64,000 nt of DNA from Halpernia humi. GTDB taxonomy: Bacteria > Bacteroidota > Bacteroidia > Flavobacteriales > Weeksellaceae. The notes beneath the pieces are model-generated. The model ran no database searches and was not told where the DNA came from. It saw nothing but the letters and a program-made list of their open reading frames with translations. Each line of letters starts with the position of its first letter. Position 1 is the stretch's first letter. The translations under genes and the position numbers were made by a program. The stretch lies in contig NZ_FNUS01000002.1 in the NCBI RefSeq assembly GCF_900108025.1, forward strand, positions 186,001-250,000, written 5' to 3'. Below are positions 16,524 to 25,805 of this stretch, one piece after another.

Positions 16524-17141
16524 ATGGAAGAACAAGCAGAAAGGCCAAAATTAATAGGTTTAACGGGTGGTATTGGCTCGGGGAAAACGACGGTCGCGAG
16601 AATTATCGAAGACAATGGTTTTCCAGTTTATTTTTCTGATATTCGGGCGAAAAATTTGGTGAATGAAAATGAATTTTTGCGCGAAGAAATTAAGGGTTTT
16701 TTAGGCGAAAAAGCCTATGATGAAAATGGAAAATACGACACAAAATATGTGTCTGCGAAGGTGTTTGCAGATTCTCAATTATTAGAAAAATTAAATAATG
16801 CCATTCATCCTGCGGTGAAATTAGATTTTGAAAACTGGAGAAGTTTACAAACTGCGCCAATGATTTTTAAAGAAACTGCTTTGCTTTTTGAGTTGGGAAT
16901 AGATAAAGAATGCGATGCAAGCCTCCTTGTAACTGCTGAAGACAACATGAGAATTAAACGTGTGATGGATAGAGATGGAAAAACCTACCGCGAAGTAGAA
17001 AACATTTTAGAAAAACAAATGCCCGAAAAAGATAAAATAAAAAAGGCAGATTATGTGATTTATAATAATATGACTTTGGAAAATTTGCAAGAAGCAACCG
17101 AGGAAGTTTTAAATAAAATTTTGAAAGAAATGGTTTCTTAA
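16524..17141 (+). CDS. coaE: Dephospho-CoA kinase CoaE
   Basis: 205 residues, last step of CoA synthesis. P-loop GGIGSGKT at residues 15-22, the family segment FPVYFSDIRAKNLV, and AIHPAVKLDFENW are visible. Length is typical. Three bp separate it from the MBL gene, indicating one transcript that ends at the terminator at 17166-17192. Confidence 0.96.
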   Translation: MEEQAERPKLIGLTGGIGSGKTTVARIIEDNGFPVYFSDIRAKNLVNENEFLREEIKGFLGEKAYDENGKYDTKYVSAKVFADSQLLEKLNNAIHPAVKLDFENWRSLQTAPMIFKETALLFELGIDKECDASLLVTAEDNMRIKRVMDRDGKTYREVENILEKQMPEKDKIKKADYVIYNNMTLENLQEATEEVLNKILKEMVS

Positions 17142-17165
17142 ATTTTCTACTATTTTAACTAAAAA

Positions 17166-17197
17166 AAAGCCCGAGAATAATTCTCGGGCTTTTCATT
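17166..17197. terminator. Bidirectional intrinsic terminator after coaE
   Basis: AAAGCCCGAGAA and TTCTCGGGCTTT form a 12-bp stem with a TAA loop, with A and T runs on both sides. It lies between the convergent coaE and metalloprotease genes. Confidence 0.9.
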
Positions 17198-17215
17198 TTT
17201 ATATGATTTTAGTTT

Positions 17216-20164
17216 TTATTTCTTAATAAATTTCACCTTTTCGGTAGTGTTTTTATTATCTATAGAAATAATGTAAACACCTTTTTCAAGGTTGGAAACA
17301 TTCACTTTATGATCGACTACTTTACCCTTTGCAACCATTTGCCCAATCACATTATAAACAGAGTAGGAAGCGTTTTCGGAGTTATTGGTAATGTTTAAAA
17401 TGTTGGAAGTTGGGTTTGGATAAACCTCAATAGCGTTATTTTTAGTAGATTCATTTACGGCTAGAGTTGGTGAAATTTTCACGTTATAATCTTCTACTTC
17501 TCCGTAAGAAAAAGCGGAGCAAGCAGTCGCTTGAACGGCATTGTCGGTTAAAATAACACGCATTCTTAATAAGCCATTTCCTGTGTAAGCATTTGCGGGA
17601 ACAGAAAAAGTGCCTTGAACGGGTGTAAATAAATCTAACGAAGAGGCCATAATTTGTTCACTTGCATCAAAATTACCATCTCTATTAAAATCAATCCAAG
17701 CGAAAATTGCTTCTCCATATTTTCTGCCTTGCCAAGTTTTAGTAACACTCAAAGTATTATTTGTAGTGTTCGCAATTAAATTAATTAATTTAGAAGCATT
17801 ATTGGTATAATCTGAATAGGTAGATGCTGATGAAGTATTATTCATCACAGTTCCATTTTCGGAAGTTACGGTTACATTAGAAATATATTCTGAAGCGCTA
17901 CTGCCAGAGTTTATAGTGCAGTAAGTAAGCATTAAAGTATTAAAGTTGTTTGAAGTGCTGTAAGCACCAACAGTTCCGGAGCAAGAAGTTGCAACCTGTA
18001 CTTCGTATTGTGTATTTTCGTCTAAATTATCTAAATTTTGAAAAGGATTGCTACTATTTAAAACAGTCCAATTCACAGTTCCAATTTTTCTATATCGCAC
18101 GCTATAAGTTGCGTTAGCAATCGGATCCCAAGAAATTCTTGCGGATTCTGTACTAATGTTTCCTACTACAATATTGGATGGAGCAACCCCTGTGCAAGCA
18201 GCAATTTCACTTACTGTAAGTTCTTTAATGGTGTAAAAAACATTGTTAAGTGCGGAAATTCTTACTTTAACTTTTGTTCCAGTTGCTAATGGTGCAAAGT
18301 TTAAATTTTCGGCGCCATCGTTTGGTGTAGAAGCGGAAATAACCGTCCAGTTTGCACCATTATCGGTTGTATAATCAATTTTCACATTGGCAACATTATA
18401 AGGTGCGGCATTGGTCTTTACAACATCCCAAGTTAAACCTGCGGCAGCATTATTATAAACTTTTGTAGAAGAAATGGCAAAAGGACCTTCATTGCCTACC
18501 GTTACATTTTGCTGCGCGTATTGCGTTTGCTGATATCCTGGGAAAGAACTGTTGTTGTCCCGAACAGTTACAGTATATTTTGATAATCTAGGGACGGTAG
18601 AAACCGCCTCCCAATCTGCACTATTTTTAATATTTCCGGCTAAAACAGTGGATAATCTTGGAAAATATCTTACCGGATTAGTTGTTGGAAGTAGAGACCT
18701 GAACGATGCGCCTGTGGTGGTATTTCCTAAATTTGAAATATTAATATCTTCGAGAGCGTCATCATATTCTTCCCAACAGTAGGTCATAGGATCACTTTCT
18801 GGATCTGTTGCTTCTGCTGTCAAAACAAAGGGCGTTAGTTTAGGAATTGTAACCGAGGCCAAAGCATTTATTAATGGTGGATTATTTGGTATTGAAGTTT
18901 CAACATCACAAGTTTTATTTACTAAATTATTTTGAACCTGTATTAACGTTGCAATACTAAAATAAGGGTCAGAGTTTGGCTGCACATCATTGAGTGGACC
19001 AGTGATGCCGGCATAACCCATAATAGTAGAACCCGATCCTGGTTCAATATTTACACCTGTACCTTCTATATTATACGAAAAAGTGTGATTTCCTCCTAAT
19101 TGATGCCCCATTTCGTGCGCTACATAATCAATATCAAAAGTGTCTCCTAGTGGTTTTCCATCTGCAGGAGAAGTAAAACCAGAACCTTTGTAACTATCAT
19201 AAGCGCCGCCGCCAGTTTTTAGCGTATTGTTACAGACACAACCAATGCAACCAGCGTTTCCACCGCCGCCACTCGCACCAAAAAGATGTCCAATATCAAA
19301 TGCAGCATCGCCGATAGTGGAGTGTAAAGTATTCATCAATTCACCATTCCAATTTCCATTTGCACCAGAACTAGCAGGAGAATAAGGGTCTGTCGCGGGA
19401 TTGGTATAAATTAATTGTGGAAAATTTTGGACATTTAAGTGCAAAGCAAAATCATTTTCAAAGACAGCATTTACACGTGTCATAGTTGCATTAATTTGCG
19501 CTAACGCTTTTGCAACGCTTCCGAAATACGTAGTGTATTCGCCCGTCACGGAAATTGCCAAACGCATCGTTCGGTACTTTCTGTCAGAACTTTTAGAAAA
19601 ATTGGTAGGTTGATTGCTAAAATTATTTCCTTCTTTAAATAATTTATTAAGTTGTTCTTTAGATAAAGGGGTTTCTTTTGTGCCACATAAAAAAGGTCTG
19701 TCGCCAGTATTTATAGTTTTGGCGTGCACCCGGTAGATGGTTTTATCGGCTTCTTCAGGCTCAATAAATTGGTATTTTCCATTTTGAATAATCATCGATT
19801 GAAAATTATTTGGAGCAACAGAAAATCTAATATATTTTGAAGGATCATCTATCCCTACGCCAACATACGAACCCAGATGATATTGTTCTGCTAAGGATTT
19901 TACCATAACAGGAAAACTATAGACCGCGAATTTCTCAATTTTGCCATCCAAAGTGGGCATATTAATGATTACGGGCTTTGCACCTTTCCCAGTTTCTTCA
20001 GCGTTTTTTAAGGTGCTTTTTACTTGATTGATATCTAAAGTGTAATAATAATTAGCCAAACTATTTGCCTTAGCGTTATCTTCTTTTTGTTTAACAGGGC
20101 TCCATTGCGCAAATGAATTGGCAAAAATTGCACTAAGCAAAAAGGTGGTAAAGTATTTTTTCAT
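17216..20164 (-). CDS. Secreted reprolysin-like zinc metalloprotease with FN3, GEVED and T9SS tail
   Basis: I start at 20164 (MKKYFTTFLLSAIFANSFAQ), which gives a clean signal peptide; 982 residues. The catalytic zinc motif HEMGHQLGGNH lies at 350-360, followed by a Met-turn-like TIMGYAG. Then come a fibronectin type III domain (ISWDPIANATYSVRYRK), a GEVED domain ending YGEVEDYNV, and a type IX secretion C-terminal domain (VYPNPTSNILNI ... EKVKFIKK). It should be cleaved and exported to the cell surface or medium. The nearest neighbours do not obviously share its role. Confidence 0.92.
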   Translation of the reverse strand: MKKYFTTFLLSAIFANSFAQWSPVKQKEDNAKANSLANYYYTLDINQVKSTLKNAEETGKGAKPVIINMPTLDGKIEKFAVYSFPVMVKSLAEQYHLGSYVGVGIDDPSKYIRFSVAPNNFQSMIIQNGKYQFIEPEEADKTIYRVHAKTINTGDRPFLCGTKETPLSKEQLNKLFKEGNNFSNQPTNFSKSSDRKYRTMRLAISVTGEYTTYFGSVAKALAQINATMTRVNAVFENDFALHLNVQNFPQLIYTNPATDPYSPASSGANGNWNGELMNTLHSTIGDAAFDIGHLFGASGGGGNAGCIGCVCNNTLKTGGGAYDSYKGSGFTSPADGKPLGDTFDIDYVAHEMGHQLGGNHTFSYNIEGTGVNIEPGSGSTIMGYAGITGPLNDVQPNSDPYFSIATLIQVQNNLVNKTCDVETSIPNNPPLINALASVTIPKLTPFVLTAEATDPESDPMTYCWEEYDDALEDINISNLGNTTTGASFRSLLPTTNPVRYFPRLSTVLAGNIKNSADWEAVSTVPRLSKYTVTVRDNNSSFPGYQQTQYAQQNVTVGNEGPFAISSTKVYNNAAAGLTWDVVKTNAAPYNVANVKIDYTTDNGANWTVISASTPNDGAENLNFAPLATGTKVKVRISALNNVFYTIKELTVSEIAACTGVAPSNIVVGNISTESARISWDPIANATYSVRYRKIGTVNWTVLNSSNPFQNLDNLDENTQYEVQVATSCSGTVGAYSTSNNFNTLMLTYCTINSGSSASEYISNVTVTSENGTVMNNTSSASTYSDYTNNASKLINLIANTTNNTLSVTKTWQGRKYGEAIFAWIDFNRDGNFDASEQIMASSLDLFTPVQGTFSVPANAYTGNGLLRMRVILTDNAVQATACSAFSYGEVEDYNVKISPTLAVNESTKNNAIEVYPNPTSNILNITNNSENASYSVYNVIGQMVAKGKVVDHKVNVSNLEKGVYIISIDNKNTTEKVKFIKK

Positions 20165-20308
20165 ATAAAATGTTTTTTTATTTTTAGAATTATTCAAATA
20201 TTTTTCTTCGTTAATGATGACTGGCCTTGCAGGGCAAATATAATAATTAATAAAAAGTGAATTTAATTAAAATTGAGACTTTTAGTTTTTAAAAGTATAA
20301 AATAAATA

Positions 20309-20968
20309 TTAAAACTTATATGCTAAATTCCAAGCAAAACCAACATTAAATTTTGTGCTACTTTTCCCAAAACCGGGTACAATTAAAGGTACGATGTCTT
20401 CCTGCTTCGTAGTATATACTAAATATTTTGGCTGAAGGTTTACATCGATAAAAAACTGCGATTTAAAAAGTTGAACACGCCCACCAATATTGCCTTCCAA
20501 CCAATATGAAGACTGTGAAGACGAGGGAAATGCTACCGAAATATCGCCACCTTGAAAACCACGAACGGGCACAGAAAAATAGTGTTGGGTATAAAAACTA
20601 CCCGCCAATTTTCCGCCAGCGTAGAAGCCATTTTCTGCATTTTCTCGATCCGCTGCCAACATATAAAAGGCACCTATTTTTGCAAAAGGACCACTTACTT
20701 TTACGTCATATCCATTTTTTTGATAAATATTTTTTTCAAAACCTCCCTCAGTAATTAGATAAAGCCGTTTTTTGTATTTAGTAGAAACAAATCCTTGAAA
20801 CAATTTCCGATTAGAAAATGCTGAAACACCTGCATTCACAACATCAAAACCCACCATAAAATTGGGTTTATAGTGAAATTTTACCGCAGAACTGTCAGTT
20901 TTTTTTTGGCTAAAACCAAACAATGACAAACCGCTAAAAAATAAGATATAGAGAAGTTTTTGCTTCAT
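20309..20968 (-). CDS. DUF6048 family outer-membrane-barrel-like protein
   Basis: 219 residues with signal peptide MKQKLLYILFFSGLSLFGFSQ and alternating aromatic beta strands that end in FAWNLAYKF, a C-terminal Phe as in outer-membrane barrels. Its start overlaps the end of the upstream lipoprotein gene by 35 bp. In flavobacteria a DUF6452 lipoprotein and a DUF6048 barrel typically occur as a pair next to a 23S rRNA methyltransferase gene; here rlmD lies about 6 kb away. Function unknown. Confidence 0.75.
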   Translation of the reverse strand: MKQKLLYILFFSGLSLFGFSQKKTDSSAVKFHYKPNFMVGFDVVNAGVSAFSNRKLFQGFVSTKYKKRLYLITEGGFEKNIYQKNGYDVKVSGPFAKIGAFYMLAADRENAENGFYAGGKLAGSFYTQHYFSVPVRGFQGGDISVAFPSSSQSSYWLEGNIGGRVQLFKSQFFIDVNLQPKYLVYTTKQEDIVPLIVPGFGKSSTKFNVGFAWNLAYKF

Positions 20969-21410
20969 TTAAAATTTGGGTTTGGTTTTGCTCAATTTTT
21001 AAAACTGGATTGGCTTTTTCTAACACGGGATTTACATTTTCATATAATTTTTTTATACCACAAGCAGGCGAAACATATTGCGATTTTGTGGTATAATTAA
21101 TTCTAATTTTTGAGGAATCTGCTTTTGAAGCTAATTTCACATAAATATCTGTAAACGGCGCATCATCTACGCGCATCGGTATAAGTATAGAATCTGTAGG
21201 AAATTTTTGTGACAGAATATTCTTTGCGCCACTTCCAAAATCTACACTTACAAAAATACTATCTAGCGTTTTTAATTTATTATCCTGCGATTTGAATTTA
21301 ATTTTAATGCGCGGTGTGGCCTCGCCACTCGTGCAAATATCATCTTCATTGCTGCAATTCATTAATGACAAACAGAATAAGAAAGCGACAAAACAGGTGA
21401 TAATCTTCAT
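20934..21410 (-). CDS. DUF6452 family lipoprotein
   Basis: 158 residues with a lipoprotein signal ending in LSLMNCSNEDDIC (Cys near residue 19). The mature part has a beta-sandwich look and contains CTSGEATPRIKIKF, typical of DUF6452. Its ATG overlaps the stop of the upstream metalloprotease in TAATG, and its 3' end overlaps the DUF6048 gene by 35 bp, so the three are translationally linked. Function unknown. Confidence 0.78.
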   Translation of the reverse strand: MKIITCFVAFLFCLSLMNCSNEDDICTSGEATPRIKIKFKSQDNKLKTLDSIFVSVDFGSGAKNILSQKFPTDSILIPMRVDDAPFTDIYVKLASKADSSKIRINYTTKSQYVSPACGIKKLYENVNPVLEKANPVLKIEQNQTQILNEAKTSLYLIF

Positions 21411-23893
21411 TAATTTTTTTCAGGATTTAAGGCTTTTTCTATTCTATAAACTAAATCTTCGTTGTGATATTGTTGCACTTTGTCTGAAAGATTGCCTTTC
21501 GCTTTTTCGTCATTTTTGATGTCGTTCAGCGTGCCTCTCACCAATGCGGCAATATCAGATTGATCGGTGGTAAATTCTTTAGATGTGCTTATTTTAATTA
21601 AAGAGTCCACAAAATTTCTTTGCAAATTTCTTTCGTATAAATCTGGCGTACTGTTTCTAAAAACTGAAGATTTCAAATCTGTTAAATAATCTATTAAAGG
21701 GTAGGCTTTAGCATCTACAGATTGTGATTGGTACATTTTTTTCAAAACAGGTATGCTCAAAATTCTTGAAAAAACTCGGTTCTGAAGTCCTTCTACCACT
21801 TCACTTGGCGAGCCACCCGTTTTCTCGAAAATATCTTTTTTCAGTAGCCATTCAGGAGTTTCAAAGATATTTTTTTCTAAAAAGTCCAAAGCGCTTTTTT
21901 GGTCTTTTGTAGAAACCACTTCATACACATCACCTTTTTGCTCAATGGTTTTTGGGGTTTCCATTTCGCCGCCAATATATTTAGAGACGTGCCCTAAATA
22001 TCTAGAAAATTGTCCTATTAGTTGTTTGTACATATCGGCGAGACCATCGTAATTTTCATTCGGTTTTGCCGTCCAATCTTGTAAATTATTAACAATTAAT
22101 TTTAAATTTTTAATCCCATAATAACTGGCTAACATTGCATTATCGCCAACCTGCTCACTTTGCGAGCGCGGATCAAATGGGTTGGTTTCGGTGCCAAACC
22201 ACAATCTTTGGTTTTTTAAATTTTTTATAACCCAGTCGTTGAGGTAAGTTTTTTCTTTATCTGGACTGTTGAATTGGTAAAATCTTCTGTAGCCCCAATC
22301 AATCGCCCATTTATCATAATCGCCTATTCTCGGCATGAGGTTTTCGGGTGAAATGTGATCTTCTGGTTGCGCCACATAATCAAAACGTGCATAATCCATT
22401 ATAGAAGGTGTATGTCCGTTTTTCGTTAGCCAATTATTATCTCTTAATTTTTCTACAGGAACCGTAGAACTAGAACCAAAATTATGGCGTAAACCAAGCG
22501 TATGTCCCACTTCGTGTGAAGATACAAAACGGATTAATTGCCCCATTAAGGCATCATCAAAATCCATTTTTCTTGCACGAGGATCATTCGGTGAGGCTTG
22601 TATAAAATACCAATCTCGCAGCAAGCTCATCACATTATGGTACCAATTGATGTGGCTTTCTAAAATTTCACCTGTTCGTGGATCGGCAATAGAAGGTCCG
22701 GAAGCATTTGGTACGTCTGATGGTTTATAGACAATTCCAGAAAATCGGGCATCATCTAGGCTCCATTCTGGGTCGTCTTTTGCGTTTGGAACTTTTGCAA
22801 TAATTGCATTTTTAAATCCAGCTTTTTCGAAGGCTTTTTGCCAATCATTCACACCTTCTATTAAATAAGGCACCCATTTTTTTGGCGTTGCAGGATCAAT
22901 GTAGAAAACTATTGGTTTGGCAGGTTCTACCAGTTCACCTCTTTTATATTTTTCTAAATCTTCGGGTTTTGGTTCTAATCGCCATCTTTTGATGAGTCTT
23001 AGTTTTTTTATGCCTTGCGGATCTTCATCAAAATCGGTGTAGCCAACTGTAAAATAGCCCACTCTTGGATCAAAATACCGTGCTTGCATTTTGTTTTCTG
23101 GCAATAAAACCAAAGAAGAATTTATTTCAACAGTATAATTTCCACTTATTTCTGGCTTATCCATTCCTGGTGGAAATTTTCTATTTCCTAAGGTTCTTGC
23201 AAATGTTTTTGTGGTATTAATTTCAATATTATTGGGGAAAGATTTTATAAAATTAATATAAGACTTGTCTTTATCATATTTCCCAACTCTAAAATTCTTT
23301 TTTGCATACGGTTCAAACGAAATCAATTCTGTATCACCATTTAAAAGGTCTGTAACATCAATTACTGAAGATTTTTTATCTTTTCCGTAAGCTTTTATAT
23401 CAAAAGACGCCTCAATAGACTGCACATTATTTCGCGTCACAGAATTATACATTTGCGACGTAGAATCTTTAGCATAATCTTGAAATGAAATAGAGCGGAT
23501 AAAAATTTTATCGTTAGGCCCTTTTTCAAAAGAGATAACGTTTTGCCCGATTTGATCTCCTGCATAGCCCGACATCCCGCTTCTCATTTCTGCCGCTGCT
23601 TTTGATAATCTGTTTACCAACAAAAATTCTTTTTTTAACGCTTTATCAGGAATCTCAAAATAATATTTGTCTTCCACTTTATGCACTTTGAAAATCCCGT
23701 CGTCTGTAACTGCTTTTGCAGTTATAACTTCGGCATAGGGTTTTATTTTTTCTTTTTTCTTGTCTTTTGTGTCAGCAGTTTTTGTTTTCGCAGTATCGGT
23801 TTTGGGTTTAGGCGCTGCTTTTTTCTCTTGTGCAGAAAATGGCGTAAAAGCAACCAATAAAAGTGAAATCAAAAAGAATCTAAATTGAGTCAT
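21410..23893 (-). CDS. Exported zinc metalloprotease (DUF5117/DUF4953 type)
   Basis: I start at 23893 (MTQFRFFLISLLLVAFTPFS AQ region), giving a signal peptide; 827 residues. A Lys/Ala/Thr-rich stretch follows the signal, then the DUF5118/DUF5117-like N-terminal half and the metzincin-like motif HEVGHTLGLRH at 460-470 with SIMDYARFDY as probable Met-turn. It lacks a T9SS tail, so it is probably periplasmic. It starts the operon with the DUF6452/DUF6048 pair. Confidence 0.88.
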   Translation of the reverse strand: MTQFRFFLISLLLVAFTPFSAQEKKAAPKPKTDTAKTKTADTKDKKKEKIKPYAEVITAKAVTDDGIFKVHKVEDKYYFEIPDKALKKEFLLVNRLSKAAAEMRSGMSGYAGDQIGQNVISFEKGPNDKIFIRSISFQDYAKDSTSQMYNSVTRNNVQSIEASFDIKAYGKDKKSSVIDVTDLLNGDTELISFEPYAKKNFRVGKYDKDKSYINFIKSFPNNIEINTTKTFARTLGNRKFPPGMDKPEISGNYTVEINSSLVLLPENKMQARYFDPRVGYFTVGYTDFDEDPQGIKKLRLIKRWRLEPKPEDLEKYKRGELVEPAKPIVFYIDPATPKKWVPYLIEGVNDWQKAFEKAGFKNAIIAKVPNAKDDPEWSLDDARFSGIVYKPSDVPNASGPSIADPRTGEILESHINWYHNVMSLLRDWYFIQASPNDPRARKMDFDDALMGQLIRFVSSHEVGHTLGLRHNFGSSSTVPVEKLRDNNWLTKNGHTPSIMDYARFDYVAQPEDHISPENLMPRIGDYDKWAIDWGYRRFYQFNSPDKEKTYLNDWVIKNLKNQRLWFGTETNPFDPRSQSEQVGDNAMLASYYGIKNLKLIVNNLQDWTAKPNENYDGLADMYKQLIGQFSRYLGHVSKYIGGEMETPKTIEQKGDVYEVVSTKDQKSALDFLEKNIFETPEWLLKKDIFEKTGGSPSEVVEGLQNRVFSRILSIPVLKKMYQSQSVDAKAYPLIDYLTDLKSSVFRNSTPDLYERNLQRNFVDSLIKISTSKEFTTDQSDIAALVRGTLNDIKNDEKAKGNLSDKVQQYHNEDLVYRIEKALNPEKN

Positions 23894-24123
23894 AAAATTT
23901 ATTTTGGCTAAAGATAAAAAAAGTGTTTTATTTTCCAACTAAAAGAAGAATAATTTCTATATTATGATTTTTGGTCGGTTTTTTTATTTAATTAAAAATG
24001 GAACTAGAATTATGTTGAAAAATATTGCGCAGCAGACGTTTGAATGCTAAATATTAGTTAAAATTGCTAAAAAACATTAAAGTTTTGTTAATTGATATAC
24101 TAAACAATATTTATTGCGTTCTA

Positions 24124-24576
24124 ATGAGAAAAATGAAAAATTTCATCCTAATTTCCTTTGTAGCCTTAAGTGTAAATTGTTTTGCGATTGGCCCTGTTAC
24201 TAATAATCTAAAAGAAGCAAAGCAAAAAGCAAAAACAGAACACAAACTTATTTTGCTAAAATTTTCTGGTTCAGATTGGTGCATTCCCTGTATTAATATT
24301 CAGAAAAAAGTAATTAATACCACAGAATTTCAAAGTTTTGCAGATCAGCATTTGGTTTTAATGGAAGCAGATTTTCCAAGATTGAAAAAAAATAAATTGA
24401 GCCCAGAAAACCAAAAAATAAACGGGCAACTTGCAGAATTGTACAACAAAGATGGCATTTTTCCCGAAATGGTTTTAATGGATGAAAACGGGAAAGTTTT
24501 AAAACATTGGGAAGGATTAGGTGTAATGGATCCTATCTATTTCGAGCAACAAATAAAACCTTATCTCAACAATTAA
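24124..24576 (+). CDS. Thioredoxin-family protein, exported
   Basis: I start at the ATG at 24124 (MRKMKNFILISFVALSVNCF), which gives a signal peptide; an ATG at 24133 is also possible. The thioredoxin fold carries FSGSDWCIPCINIQKK, a WCxxC redox pair, and a FPEMVLMDENGK segment with the cis-Pro region. It is the first gene of a tight set with the ApbE-like, DUF4266 and DUF3570 genes, which suggests that it keeps the cysteine tail of the DUF4266 protein in the right redox state or supplies electrons. That link is inference. Confidence 0.85.
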   Translation: MRKMKNFILISFVALSVNCFAIGPVTNNLKEAKQKAKTEHKLILLKFSGSDWCIPCINIQKKVINTTEFQSFADQHLVLMEADFPRLKKNKLSPENQKINGQLAELYNKDGIFPEMVLMDENGKVLKHWEGLGVMDPIYFEQQIKPYLNN

Positions 24577-24578
24577 TA

Positions 24579-25499
24579 GTGCAAAAAAAACGGATAGAAA
24601 AGTTGATGGGAAATCGTTTTGATTTTACTGTAGAAGCAGAAAATGAAACCGAAGCCGATTTTTTTCTAGAAACTGCAATTTCTGAAATCAAAAGAATTGA
24701 AAGTAAACTTACCACTTTCAATAATGAAAGTGAAACTTTTAGAATTAATGAAAACGCTGGAAAACAAGCCGTTGAAGTCTCGGAAGAAACATATAGATTA
24801 ATTGAAAGAAGCAAAAAAATTTCTGATCTCACACAAGGTGCTTTTGATATTTCTTATGGTTCCGTAGATAAAAAGTTCTGGAATTTTGACACCAAAATGA
24901 CAAAACTTCCCGATAAAGATTTGGCGAAAAAATCTGTGGGACTCATTAATTATAAAAACATCATTCTAAACGAAGAGAAGAAAACCGTTTTCTTAAAAAA
25001 TGAAGGAATGAGAATTGGCTTTGGTGGCATCGGAAAAGGCTACGCGGCTGAAAAATGTAGAACTTTGCTGAAATCTTTGGGCGCAAAAGCAGGGATAGTA
25101 AATGCTTCCGGAGATCTTACAACGTGGGGAACACCCGAAAATAAGGAAAAATGGACGATAGGAATTGTGCATCCAGATTTTAAAGACGAACCATTTTCTT
25201 ATTTAGAAATTGCAGATTTGGCGGTGGCAACTTCTGGTAATTATGAAAAATTTGTAATGATTGGTGGCAAAAAATATTCGCATACCATCGATCCAAAAAC
25301 GGGATTTCCCGTGCAAGGCATAAAAAGCGTAACCATAATTTGCCCAAATGCAGAAATTTCAGATGCGCTTGCAACGCCTGTTACAATAATGGGAATTGAA
25401 GCAGGACTTGGAATGATCAACCAAATGAAGAATATTTCTTGCATTATTATAGACGACCAAAATAATTTCTACTACTCAAAAAACATTAATTTACTATAA
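24579..25499 (+). CDS. apbE: FAD:protein FMN transferase (ApbE-like), no signal peptide seen
   Basis: The most likely start is GTG at 24579, 2 bp after the thioredoxin stop, giving MQKKRIEKLMGNRFDFTVEA and 306 residues; ATG at 24606 is the alternative. ApbE motifs: GGIGKGYAAEK, GIVNASGDLTTWG, and HTIDPKTGFPV with the metal-binding Asp. The enzyme attaches FMN to Thr/Ser of exported proteins. Most ApbE proteins are lipoproteins or have a signal; none is visible here, nor in the in-frame extension back to 24507. Partner genes follow 82 bp downstream. Confidence 0.88.
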   Translation: MQKKRIEKLMGNRFDFTVEAENETEADFFLETAISEIKRIESKLTTFNNESETFRINENAGKQAVEVSEETYRLIERSKKISDLTQGAFDISYGSVDKKFWNFDTKMTKLPDKDLAKKSVGLINYKNIILNEEKKTVFLKNEGMRIGFGGIGKGYAAEKCRTLLKSLGAKAGIVNASGDLTTWGTPENKEKWTIGIVHPDFKDEPFSYLEIADLAVATSGNYEKFVMIGGKKYSHTIDPKTGFPVQGIKSVTIICPNAEISDALATPVTIMGIEAGLGMINQMKNISCIIIDDQNNFYYSKNINLL

Positions 25500-25581
25500 A
25501 ATCGCTATTACCAAGTTTGTAAATCAACAATAATGAAGTGAGGCGATTGTATCTGATTTTTAAAAACAATAACTATTTACT

Positions 25582-25794
25582 ATGAAAAAAATGTGTGTCG
25601 CTTTTGGGTTGCTTTCCCTTTCAGTAACCAGTTGTACGGCAGTGAAGCCCTACGAAAAAACCTATCTTAATGATAGCGAAATGATTTTGGGCAACCGAAC
25701 GGTTGAAAAAACAGAAGCTAATTTTCTGCTTTATAGAGAAGGAACTTCTGGAGCAAATGGTGGGAAAAATGGCGGAGGTTGTGGTTGTAATTAA
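25582..25794 (+). CDS. DUF4266 lipoprotein with Gly/Cys-rich tail
   Basis: 70 residues. The lipoprotein signal ends in SLSVTSCTAV (Cys18). A short conserved-looking core, KPYEKTYLNDSEMILGN, is followed by LLYREGTSGANGGK and the tail NGGGCGCN with two cysteines. Such small proteins occur just before DUF3570 genes in many Bacteroidota and Proteobacteria. The SGA in REGTSGAN resembles part of the ApbE flavinylation motif (SGAT), but the acceptor Thr is Asn here. Function unknown. Confidence 0.82.
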   Translation: MKKMCVAFGLLSLSVTSCTAVKPYEKTYLNDSEMILGNRTVEKTEANFLLYREGTSGANGGKNGGGCGCN

Positions 25795-25805
25795 TTTTAA
25801 TTAAA

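Noticed and set aside
25736-25791. DUF4266 tail as a true ApbE flavinylation site
   Set aside because: The motif needs SGAT with an acceptor Thr; the sequence has SGAN. It is kept only as part of the hypothesis on the gene set.
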